Below are positions 30,049-38,600 of a DNA stretch of 41,956 nucleotides, piece after piece; position 1 is the stretch's first letter; each line of letters starts with the position of its first letter. The DNA is from a virus, in the IMG/VR virus record IMGVR_UViG_3300030109_000599, positions 1 through 41,956 of that record, one strand, 5' to 3'. Made by a program: the position numbers and the translations under genes. Below the pieces are notes generated by a model. It was given only the letters and a program-made list of their open reading frames with translations. It was not told where the DNA came from and did no database searches.

Positions 30049-30634
30049 TTATTTTTCCTGATGGTACAGCTTTGTTGTTCCACGTCATGCTAGATTTAGT
30101 TCCACCAGTTAATTCTTTTTTACGTTCATTAAGCCATCCTTCGCGGGCTTGGTCTCCAATGGCCCCATTATACGGGCACCATGTACCGGCGTGGGCCATA
30201 CTTTCAAATACTAAAGGGTCAGTACAAAGTAATGCCACTGCTGCCACTTTAAGTCCTAGCTTATTAAGTAATTCTACTTTACGTCTCAATTCACACGCTT
30301 CATCTAAATAATAATTACCAGCTGAAAAGCTTAATCCAATAGTCGTCATTCCTAAACTTAACGGAATAGTGCATGATTGTTGGGAGTATATGGACATTGC
30401 GGGGGCAGTAGCTGAATTTACAGCGGTTTTTTGATTTGAATTAGTAGTATTAGTAGTAGTTGTGTTAGAAGAGGAACCGCTTTGATACGTGGTTTCTGAA
30501 GAGTATCCCCCAGTAATAGCTGTGTTAGACCCAGATTGATTACTGAGCGTATTAGTAGTTTGACCTGATGATGTTACATCAGCTAGTGTTATCTGGCTAA
30601 AAAATAACATTATCAATATACTATATATTCTCAT
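30041..30634 (-). CDS. Secreted Ser/Thr-rich protein with Cys pairs (197 aa)
   Basis: A signal peptide (MRIYSILIMLFFSQITLADV) is followed by a Ser/Thr/Asn-rich segment to about residue 75. The compact C-terminal part then has the distinctive run SCTIPLSLGMTTIGLSFSAG, NYYLDEACELRRKVELLNKL and ALLCTDPLVFESMAHAGTWC. Four Cys there could form disulfides in the periplasm. Similar DEACELRR...LLC.D..V...A segments occur in uncharacterised marine-phage proteins. It overlaps the start of the other secreted protein gene by 8 nt, so the two probably work together. Confidence 0.6.
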   Translation of the reverse strand: MRIYSILIMLFFSQITLADVTSSGQTTNTLSNQSGSNTAITGGYSSETTYQSGSSSNTTTTNTTNSNQKTAVNSATAPAMSIYSQQSCTIPLSLGMTTIGLSFSAGNYYLDEACELRRKVELLNKLGLKVAAVALLCTDPLVFESMAHAGTWCPYNGAIGDQAREGWLNERKKELTGGTKSSMTWNNKAVPSGKINE

Positions 30635-30654
30635 TTAATCTCCTTAAAAATCAA

Positions 30655-31086
30655 TTACTTACGGGTCAAACTTCCACCAAAATATAACCCAATAATTGAG
30701 AAAATTGTGTGTGATTGTAAGCTAGTTATAAAAATTCCTGTGCCTTCTTTCCAAACTGTGGTCTCATAAGATGAGCCAAATATCCACCAACCTGAATCAG
30801 CTTCAGTAACTACTTGATAAATAACAGTTACATCCGTAAATATTGGGGCCAGAATTGGCACCACAATGATACTGAATACGCACATAAGGGCAATCCAACG
30901 ACGCGTGTGTTTCGTGTGGGGGTCCGAGACTGCTCTAGCTTTGTCAGTTTGGGCTGCGGCAAACTCTGCTCTTGCCATTAACGCTTTTTCTCTTTCAGCT
31001 TGGGCTTGTGCTTTTTGTGCCATAATAGACATAACGCCGCCAAGCACAGTGGACGCTAACATTGACAGTAATTCCATTGGTATCAT
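30655..31086 (-). CDS. Membrane protein resembling 3-TM gene-transfer-agent-type holins
   Basis: The ATG at 31086 overlaps the upstream stop as ATGA, giving 143 residues; more distal in-frame ATGs lack a ribosome site. It starts MIPMELLSMLASTVLGGVMS, then an Ala/Gln/Glu-rich helix (KAQAQAEREKALMARAEFAA). Hydrophobic helices follow at RRWIALMCVFSIIVVPILAP and near the C-terminus (TIFSIIGLYFGGSLTRK). The order helix, amphipathic stretch, RRWIAL helix, YFGGSL ending resembles the 3-TM holin family (GTA_holin_3TM). Together with the coiled-coil gene before it, it may form a lysis pair. Confidence 0.58.
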   Translation of the reverse strand: MIPMELLSMLASTVLGGVMSIMAQKAQAQAEREKALMARAEFAAAQTDKARAVSDPHTKHTRRWIALMCVFSIIVVPILAPIFTDVTVIYQVVTEADSGWWIFGSSYETTVWKEGTGIFITSLQSHTIFSIIGLYFGGSLTRK

Positions 31087-31265
31087 AAGCTTTTCCATCC
31101 TATTATTGCAATAACGATAGTTCCTAACCATGCTAAAATTCGCACAGCTCCTCTACCCATATTTACAGTTTCATTTAGTCGTATAATATCTCTAGTATTA
31201 GCGTCTACTGCTCTTTTTAATTCTTGTATAGCGTTATATACAGCTTCATTAGTTACTTCTTTCAT
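31083..31265 (-). CDS. Coiled-coil / single-TM protein, XhlA-like (60 aa)
   Basis: The ATG at 31265 overlaps the upstream stop as TAATG, so the product begins MKEVTNEAVYNAIQELKRAV. A coiled-coil segment precedes a single C-terminal transmembrane helix (VRILAWLGTIVIAIIGWKSL). Small proteins of this shape (XhlA-like) often accompany holins and help membrane permeabilisation. It is followed at once by the holin-like gene. A longer frame from 31319 has no support. Confidence 0.6.
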   Translation of the reverse strand: MKEVTNEAVYNAIQELKRAVDANTRDIIRLNETVNMGRGAVRILAWLGTIVIAIIGWKSL

Positions 31266-32407
31266 TAAAATGCCGTTCCTAATACTTTGTTTGTGCCAAC
31301 CATAGGGGCACCCGCCCATGCTATGTAGTAATAATAATATCCACCACCATTGTGTTTACCATCTGTTGTATTTGGTGAAAACCCATTGCTAAAGATATCA
31401 AGTTTACATTGTTGTACTTCTGCTTTTGCTGAAGCATCCCCAGTCTTTAAATTATGCTCTATTGGATTACCATGATTAGCCCCACCACTTGATGCTGCTG
31501 CATTGGTAGCACTAGTAAATCTAGTTGTAACTGTTTTCCAATGAGGGTCTTCGGTTAACATAGGTTTAACCCATATTGCTCTTGGTCTAAAACCTGTAAA
31601 GACAAATGAGCCATGAGTTTTACCATTACCTTGATACGAACCAGCTCGTACTGAACCATTAGTATTTGCAATACAAATTGCCATTTGTGATATACCACTT
31701 TGATTTATATTGTTCTTAGCACCTACAGAAAATACTGTGCTAGTAGGTTTGGTATCATTAAAATAATCATGGTCATCATCAGGGTCAGGTGTGCCATCAT
31801 TATTAAAAAACTGAATGTGGTGGTCTTCATCTGATGCTGCATTATTTTCAGGGCTACCACCAGCATTACCTGAGTGCATATAATTTTCCCAATGGTAACC
31901 ATCTTGTCCTACATCTTTCATTATTATACAGTCAGGTGCTTTGCCTAACCCATGAGCTATAGTGCCGATTGCACCTGTGCCTGTCCAAGTAACTACTGAT
32001 ATACCTGAATCTGTGTTTGCACGATAACTTGAATCTATTGTGCCAACACCTGTAGCACTAGCGTCATTGGTAGTTGTTGAACCAGCTAGTTTAAAACAAT
32101 GTGCTATAAATCCATCATCAGCGTCATTAGTGTTAGGTTTATTCCCTACTAAAGTAAATCCATCTGAAGTAATTGCTGATACTTTTGATTCTGTATCTTG
32201 TCCATCTGTACTATTTACATAAACAATTTTATCAATACCTCTTACAGTATCAATAATATTATGATTACCATTTTCATTTCTATTTTTTATATGTAACCAA
32301 TCAGGTTGAAAACCTAAACCAGTAATAGTCTGTTCACTATCACTACCCGCATATAATACTTCATCATGGTGTGCTGATGGTTTTGCTATTTTTGTAAATG
32401 TTGCCAT
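31265..32407 (-). CDS. Tail-associated adhesin-like protein (380 aa)
   Basis: Beta-rich, Gly/Asn/Asp/Thr-rich protein without membrane segments. Three related strand motifs are visible: ITGLGFQPDWLHIKNRN near residue 30, IAHGLGKAPDCIIMKDV near 150 and FTGFRPRAIWVKPM near 270. They suggest an internally repeated domain of a type found in marine-phage tail or fibre accessory proteins (DUF7483-like, from memory). It lies after the tail fibre gene with the next adhesin-like protein, so it likely forms part of the host-recognition set. Receptor unknown. Confidence 0.6.
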   Translation of the reverse strand: MATFTKIAKPSAHHDEVLYAGSDSEQTITGLGFQPDWLHIKNRNENGNHNIIDTVRGIDKIVYVNSTDGQDTESKVSAITSDGFTLVGNKPNTNDADDGFIAHCFKLAGSTTTNDASATGVGTIDSSYRANTDSGISVVTWTGTGAIGTIAHGLGKAPDCIIMKDVGQDGYHWENYMHSGNAGGSPENNAASDEDHHIQFFNNDGTPDPDDDHDYFNDTKPTSTVFSVGAKNNINQSGISQMAICIANTNGSVRAGSYQGNGKTHGSFVFTGFRPRAIWVKPMLTEDPHWKTVTTRFTSATNAAASSGGANHGNPIEHNLKTGDASAKAEVQQCKLDIFSNGFSPNTTDGKHNGGGYYYYYIAWAGAPMVGTNKVLGTAF

Positions 32408-32419
32408 ATTATCTCCTGA

Positions 32420-33835
32420 TTATCCGCCGTCTGTTTGAATGTTTTCGCTACACAAAGCTAAGAATCCAGTAGGCGGTGCATACTCAAATGTTCCTTTATT
32501 ATTGCTATCTGAATTTGCTGATGCGACTGCTGTAGTTCCAAAGTAACCATGTCCAAAATTTATATCCATTGTTTTATTTCCTGATGCTTCACGACCACTA
32601 ACATAAAATGACATTAAATCATTATCTGTATTTGTTAATACTGTGCCACTGTCATTTGTACCAGCAGCTGGGTCTCCAACATTAGATGTTCCCGGTGCAT
32701 TGTTCCAAGTTCCATTTCTACCTGTCCACACTTTGCCTGTAGCTGAATCAAAGGCGAACATAATAATATCTCCATCACTACAGTTAGCACCATAAGTTAC
32801 TGTGCTACCGGCATTTTGAATTTTAGATGAGCTGGCATCTGCTAGAAAACTAACTGCTCGTTTACCACCATTAGAACCTGATTGTAAAGCTAAGTCAGCA
32901 TTAAATTGTTCTATTCTTTTTGGAGATGAGAAGTCAGTCATATATACACCAAGTGTTGATGATGCACTAGCACTTTCTATTTTACATTCCCAATACCATT
33001 TACCACCTTGAAAACACATATCAATAGGAGCTACTCTGTTTGTACCTGTTGTCATTAAAGCAGTATGACCAGCATTAGTATTATAGTTAGCACCATCATA
33101 ATCAGCATGCGTACCTCTTGGGTTTAAAGCTGGAAATTTATTAGTAGCGGTACTAGGGCTTTGTTTAAGATTACCTACTACTGTAAAGTCATTTGAACCT
33201 TTACTGTCAGTCCCCATTGCTGCTGAGTTTTCAAATTTGAGCATAGCTCCATTTGTGCCCGCAGTAAATGATGGGTTTAATATGGGTTTCCATATTCCAC
33301 TCGTGCTATCTGTTTCTCCAAATACTGTAGGAGCTAAACTAGCACCATCAGCTATACAAACCATACCCATTTCTCCCTCAAAATGGTTTGGAGATGAGCT
33401 TGGATGTCTTGCACCAATCAAAGTAGCACTTCCACTTTTGAATAATCCTAAATCATCATTTTGACTTGGAATAGTGTTAGTGCCAAAAGCAGTGACTTGA
33501 CTTCCATTAACATATATTCTTACTCTATCTGCTGCGGTACTTTGTGTTGTATCACATCTTAATACTAAATGGTAAAATGCAGTCGTGTCTATAAACTTAG
33601 GTGTTGAGACTATATTTGCTACTATACTAGAAGATGCTAATGCTAAAAATTTTAATGTACCATCTGACTCTATAGAAAAATGACAATAGTTTGCACCATC
33701 GTCTTCTACATCACTACCTACAATATGTCTTGCATTTGATATCACCATAGATTGTCTTACCCATGCTGATACTGTAAAAGTTTTTTGATTTCCAGCTGAT
33801 GATGTTGCTTTTGATAAATATGAATTTGCTGCCAT
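32420..33835 (-). CDS. Tail-associated protein with LamG-like and SPRY-like domains
   Basis: A 471-residue beta-rich protein. Residues 1-190 fit a concanavalin/LamG fold (GNQKTFTVSAWVRQSMVISN; FYHLVLRCDTT; RIYVNGSQVT). Residues about 265-400 fit a SPRY-type domain (GGKWYWECKIESAS with LGVYMTD, then GDIIMFAFDSATGKVWTGRN). Both folds bind sugars or proteins and are common in phage adhesins. The start overlaps the tail fibre stop as TAATG at 33835, so it is probably made in step with the fibre and may be its distal part or a chaperone-like partner. Confidence 0.68.
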   Translation of the reverse strand: MAANSYLSKATSSAGNQKTFTVSAWVRQSMVISNARHIVGSDVEDDGANYCHFSIESDGTLKFLALASSSIVANIVSTPKFIDTTAFYHLVLRCDTTQSTAADRVRIYVNGSQVTAFGTNTIPSQNDDLGLFKSGSATLIGARHPSSSPNHFEGEMGMVCIADGASLAPTVFGETDSTSGIWKPILNPSFTAGTNGAMLKFENSAAMGTDSKGSNDFTVVGNLKQSPSTATNKFPALNPRGTHADYDGANYNTNAGHTALMTTGTNRVAPIDMCFQGGKWYWECKIESASASSTLGVYMTDFSSPKRIEQFNADLALQSGSNGGKRAVSFLADASSSKIQNAGSTVTYGANCSDGDIIMFAFDSATGKVWTGRNGTWNNAPGTSNVGDPAAGTNDSGTVLTNTDNDLMSFYVSGREASGNKTMDINFGHGYFGTTAVASANSDSNNKGTFEYAPPTGFLALCSENIQTDGG

Positions 33836-35589
33836 TAGTTAAATTGTCCTGTGTTGTTCATGCCTACGGTTACTTTAATACTAAATGCTCTGTCCACTGT
33901 CTGAGATTCTGCATCAGTAGCTCTAATTGTAAAATTGTATGTGGTTTCTGTTGTTGCTGTATCTTCCGTTCCTGTTATTGCTCCCGTAGAAGTATTAAGC
34001 GAATATCCGCTAGGAAATGAACCACTTACTTTTGAATAAGTTATTGCACTATCACTGGTAGCTGCTACAGCAAAAGCCGTGCTTCCCCCAGCTGGTAACT
34101 CTCCTAATGAGCCCGTTCCTGTAGTAAATGTTGGGGCGTCACTAACAGTTAAAATGTTTGTTCCAGATAATACTGATAATCCATCTGGATTTTCTACTCT
34201 TAATTTATAAGTAGCATCTACAGCTAAAGTAAATGTAGCTACAATACTTGTTGCACTACTAAAAGACACGCTATCTGCTACATACCAAATACCAGTTGAA
34301 GGGTTTAATGCTTCTACCTGTGGACAGGTTACAAAATTAGTACCTGTTATTGTAACAGCTGTTTGTGAATTAGTAATAGTGTCTGGGCTTATAGAAGATA
34401 TAGTAGGTTTAGTTTCACCCACAGATACACTTCCGCCTAAGCTTACTGCACTACCATTAATAGTAATAGATGAGTTTGCTAAAGACGCGTTTGGTACGCT
34501 AGCTGCTGTAACATTAAATGTTTCGTTTCCACCATCAGTAGTCTCAGTAAGTGTAATACCTGTGCTTCCTGTAGCGGTTAATTTAGTAGATAGATAACCA
34601 GCGGTAGTATCATTAGCTGATACTTTAAATGTTTCGTCTGTATTAACACCTATACCAGTCCAAGATGAACCAGTCCAAAATTTAATTTGGTCCGTAGTAG
34701 TATTAAAATATAAATCTCCTTCACTTAACGCATCACCGTCATTATCTACAGACGGGTCAGATGCTTTAGCACCTAAATAAGTGTCATCAAAATTATCTGC
34801 ACTAGCTGCCGCTGCTGCTGCACTAGTTGCTGCTGCGGATTGACTACTTGCTGCGGCCGTTGCGGATGTTGCCGCTTCACCGGCTTTTGTTGTCGCCGTA
34901 GTCGCCTGAGTCGTCGCTGTGGACGCTTGGGTAGTTGCGGTAGTCGCACTTGACGCCGCACTTGTAGCCGATGTTGAAGCTTCAGAAGCTTTTGTGGTCG
35001 CTGTTGTTGCGGACGTAGAAGCTTCAGACGCTTTAGTGGTAGCGGTAGTAGCCGATGACGAAGCACTAGAAGCGGACGATGCCGCTGCTGTAGCGGAAGA
35101 TGCCGCATTAGTTGCTTGTGTTGTAGCTTGTGAAACTTGTGAAGTAGCTGCTGTGTCTACATAATTCTTTGTTGCCGCATCCTGAGCCCCTGTAGGGTCA
35201 GTTACATTTTCTATTCTTTTAGATGATGCTTGCCACTGGAAAGTGGTTTGATTTGTTTTAATAACGTCATTTGCGTCGTCAATAGCTTCTTGTCCCATAA
35301 AAAAGCTTTGGGTTGAATCTGTGTCTAAATCAGTTTCTGTAAGTACAGAACCCGACGCATAATCTACTAATCTACTATTTTGGCTAGTAGTTCTACGTAT
35401 CTCAATATTAGATTGGTCTGCTGGGGCACTATCAAATGTAATTTGAGTACCAGCACCATTCCATGTAAAATCAGTATTTGCTACCCCACTTATAGTTACA
35501 GAGACGTCTGACTGGTTTCTATAGCTAAATGGTACGGCGTATGCTGTTGTAGAGCCGTTCCCTGTGTATCTGACAAAACTGTTGGCCAT
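33835..35589 (-). CDS. Tail fibre protein (gp17-like N-terminus, modular shaft and tip)
   Basis: A 584-residue protein. Residues 1-145 match the T7 gp17 attachment domain: IEIRRTTSQNSRLVDYASGS corresponds to ELRRVTSTTDRLVDFTDGS. Residues about 146-266 are an Ala/Ser/Thr-rich shaft, including two copies of SATTATTKASEAST. Then come a mixed linker with a GDLYFNTTTDQIKFWTGSSW trimerisation-like motif (about 291-310), an IPT/TIG Ig-like domain (about 395-482) and a cadherin-like putative-Ig domain (about 486-576). T7 fibres end differently, so the tip has been exchanged. The first gene behind promoter P3; TAATG-coupled to the LamG/SPRY protein. Confidence 0.92.
   Translation of the reverse strand: MANSFVRYTGNGSTTAYAVPFSYRNQSDVSVTISGVANTDFTWNGAGTQITFDSAPADQSNIEIRRTTSQNSRLVDYASGSVLTETDLDTDSTQSFFMGQEAIDDANDVIKTNQTTFQWQASSKRIENVTDPTGAQDAATKNYVDTAATSQVSQATTQATNAASSATAAASSASSASSSATTATTKASEASTSATTATTKASEASTSATSAASSATTATTQASTATTQATTATTKAGEAATSATAAASSQSAAATSAAAAAASADNFDDTYLGAKASDPSVDNDGDALSEGDLYFNTTTDQIKFWTGSSWTGIGVNTDETFKVSANDTTAGYLSTKLTATGSTGITLTETTDGGNETFNVTAASVPNASLANSSITINGSAVSLGGSVSVGETKPTISSISPDTITNSQTAVTITGTNFVTCPQVEALNPSTGIWYVADSVSFSSATSIVATFTLAVDATYKLRVENPDGLSVLSGTNILTVSDAPTFTTGTGSLGELPAGGSTAFAVAATSDSAITYSKVSGSFPSGYSLNTSTGAITGTEDTATTETTYNFTIRATDAESQTVDRAFSIKVTVGMNNTGQFN
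34792..35154 (-). repeat. Repetitive Ala/Ser/Thr-coding segment in the tail fibre shaft
   Basis: DNA for the fibre shaft is repetitive and GC-richer than its surroundings. The clearest unit encodes SATTATTKASEAST, present twice in tandem, with degenerate relatives on both sides. Such tracts expand and contract by slippage, so shaft length may vary between relatives. Confidence 0.75.
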
Positions 35590-35612
35590 GTGTTCTCCGT
35601 GTTTAATACTTC

Positions 35613-35629
35613 TAAGACGGGTACTTTAT
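35613..35629 (-). promoter_or_regulatory. Phage RNA polymerase promoter P3 (tail fibre block)
   Basis: The minus strand reads ATAAAGTACCCGTCTTA followed by GAAGT, with predicted +1 at 35612. It overlaps the last codon of the gp16-like gene and precedes the tail fibre, secreted-protein and terminase genes. Confidence 0.84.
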
Positions 35630-38600
35630 CAATACCGTTTCTTATTTAATATTTTAATTAATTCTACAGCGTCTTTTTGAATATCTTTAATAGTAGATTG
35701 TGGGGAATTATCAAACATTTTAATAACGTATTTTTGTTTAGTTAATGTAACTTGTTCTAATTCTGGAAATTCTTTCCACATTTTTGCATAAGCTAAATCA
35801 TTAAATCCTTTAACCCATTTTGCTAAATAATTTTGTTTATAATCTGTCCCCAATATTTTTACTTTACCACCTGTAATTTGTATTTCTTTATTCATTTTGC
35901 TATTAGGATTAGTTATTTCATATACAAATATTTCTTCTAAACTTGCTTTCCCACCTATACCTGAGTGGTGTATTCTTAATTCAGATTTTATTTCCATCCA
36001 ACGGTCATACGCTGTTTGTCCTTTATCGTTTTTAAGAAGTTTCAAATCAACGCCTTTATCGTTTGCGGTAACAGCGGTTACTCTATCAATATGACTAGGA
36101 TTTTTAAGGTTATAATCTCTACCTGACTCTTCAAAGAATTTTAAAACTTCTGGATGTTTAGATTTACTAGAAGCAAACGGTGACGAAGGAATGTCAATAC
36201 CAAACATCCACCCACGTCTTCTATCTACTTTATTTCCAAATATATTACGCAAAGGCATTATAGAATTACGCCCTTCAAAAGCATTACTTTGGTCCCATAG
36301 TTTGTTTTGTAAAGTTATCATATCGCGTTCATAAGGGTCTTGTACTTTAGCTGAATATTTTAAAAGACCATTTAATGGTATAAACTTTTGACCAAACCTA
36401 GCTGTAACTGTTTCAAATTTTCTTTCAGGGTTTGACCATTGTTGTTGCCCTGTCCCTAATAAAACATCTACCATCTCATAGATACCTACAGTATAAAATT
36501 TAGATGTTAAATTACGCATAATACTTGTCAGTACACCAGAAGATGCTTCTTGTACTGCTTGTTTTACTTCAAAAGGCATTTCATCAACACCGTTATAATC
36601 ATCTATTATTTCTACAATATCAGCTGCAATTAAAAACGGAAAAGCAAACGGGTCTGCTCTATTTAAACTTGTAAATTTACCGCTACCATTATTATGTGAA
36701 TATTGCTGCCATCCTGTTGTTGCTTGTCTTTGTTTATTTATTTTGTAATCTCTTGAACCACCGCCTGTTACTTTACCGTACATTGCGGCCATAATAGCGG
36801 CTCCCCAAAGAAGTGTCCCAGCTGTTATTCTAGCATTTGCTTCAGCTGCTGCTTCGGGATTTATATAAGAACCATCTTTATTTTTTCTTAACATAAAATC
36901 TAATTGAAAATGTCTAGTATGTTTTGACAGCCCCAGAGGTGAATGTTGCATTTGCCATCTTATTAAATTTCCCGGTGTGTTTATAAAATGAAGGCCTAAT
37001 AATCTCATCCATTTGTGGCGGTTAGCCATTGATAATATAGCACCAGTTATACCGCTTCTGTCGCCAGCTCCTAAATCTCCACCAGTTAAAGTCCTGTCAT
37101 CTTTGTGTAATTTTGTCCCTTTAGGCACGGGGTCAGTAGAAGTTGCTGGATTTGTATAAGATACTTCTCTTGCATAATGAAGAGGGTCACCCACTTCTGC
37201 TTTTTCAGCCACTGTTAATTTATGTGCATGAGCAACATTTTCAGCGGAAATAGCGTGGCCATCATCTGTTAAATAATTTTTCATGTATTTTTTATGTAAT
37301 TCGTGATACGCCTTACGGTCACCCATAACTTCAGGGTGTTCTCTTTGTATTAAAGTTGTAACTTGGGAATGAGCTTTTGCTTTAAATGATGTTACTTTTA
37401 AAAATTCATCACCAGCTGATAAAACTCTTAACGGTGCTGTTACAGCTGCAACCCCACCTTTTAAAATTGCTCTTGGGATTGCTGTTATAGCGTAATTTCC
37501 CAACATTGTATCAATCCATAAATTAGCCCAATTTTGCAACATTCCTTGTCTTACAGAACCATCTACTTTGTTTTGGTATTCATCTAATATTGGGCGTCCT
37601 TTGTGAAAAGTTTTAAGAGCGGCCCTTGTTCCGCTAAACATGTAATAATAAGACATTCCTAATGTTTGAATAGCTTCTCTAGCCATTTGGCCAGCCCTAC
37701 CTTTTTCTGCTCCAGTATAAAACAATGAAGATATTAATTTAACAGCGGGTTTCCAGTGCATATTTGCTACAGAAGAAATGATGTTTAATTCATGTGTATC
37801 AGGTGAAGATAATAAGTTATTGTTTATATATTCGTTAGCTAAATCCCAAGAATTTGCTTGTTTAGCTTTTATTAAAGCTTTTTGTACTTCGTCTGCATCA
37901 TTTAATTTAGAAATTGATTTATAAAAGTCTAGTTTATTTAATCTTGCTGCATCAGAACCTTCAGGCAACACTAAGTCTTCTGCGGTTTCTCCTAATCTTT
38001 CTTTAAGTAATTTAGCAACATCCATTTTTGTTGCTTCATTAATACTTCTTTTAGTTTGAAAAGATTGTAAAGTACGACCAGCTAAATAACCTATTTGTGC
38101 TCTTATTTGTAACGCTTCATTTAACCTTTTCATCATGCCGTCCATTCTAAACATAATAGAATTTTGTTCTTTTAAAGTTAAATTTATACTGTTTAGCTTA
38201 TTAGAAACGTTTAAGATGTCATCTACTAAAGTTAAAGTATGGTTATCATGTGCCAATAACAAAGTCATTATTTGACGTTCTACTGGTGTTTTAATTTGTT
38301 TTTCTAATAATTCTTTTACACCCGGCCAATCGTCAGCCCACCTGTCTAAAGCTATAGATTTTAATTCTTCATCTGATATTTTAGCTATATCAAAATCTCC
38401 CATCTTAGATGCTACAGTTTTTAAGAAATCTACATGCTCATCTAAAGTCCTGTCTTGATATGCTTGTGTGTCAAAATTAATAGGTGAATCATCACTATTT
38501 GCTATTGAAAATTCTTTTTTTGTTTTTTTCTTTATTTTGTCAATGTGTAATTGTGGATTATAAAACTCATCATCAGGCCTGTCTTCAAAATTCTTAACAG

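Noticed and set aside
10700-33860. Promoter-like TTAAAG strings inside genes (near 10706, 13206, 27130, 30248, 33857)
   Set aside because: They match only the first half of the 17-base motif and encode conserved protein segments; the CCC and TTA positions do not fit.
34773-35108. Arg/Pro/Leu/Gln-rich 111-codon frame on the minus strand
   Set aside because: It is an out-of-frame reading of the repetitive tail fibre shaft.
5890-38580. Other CTGATGA-type strings on the minus strand (for example near 5898, 12178, 19064, 27852, 31777, 38570)
   Set aside because: All lie inside genes and lack flanking stem I, stem III and a GAAA at the right distance, so they are not hammerheads.
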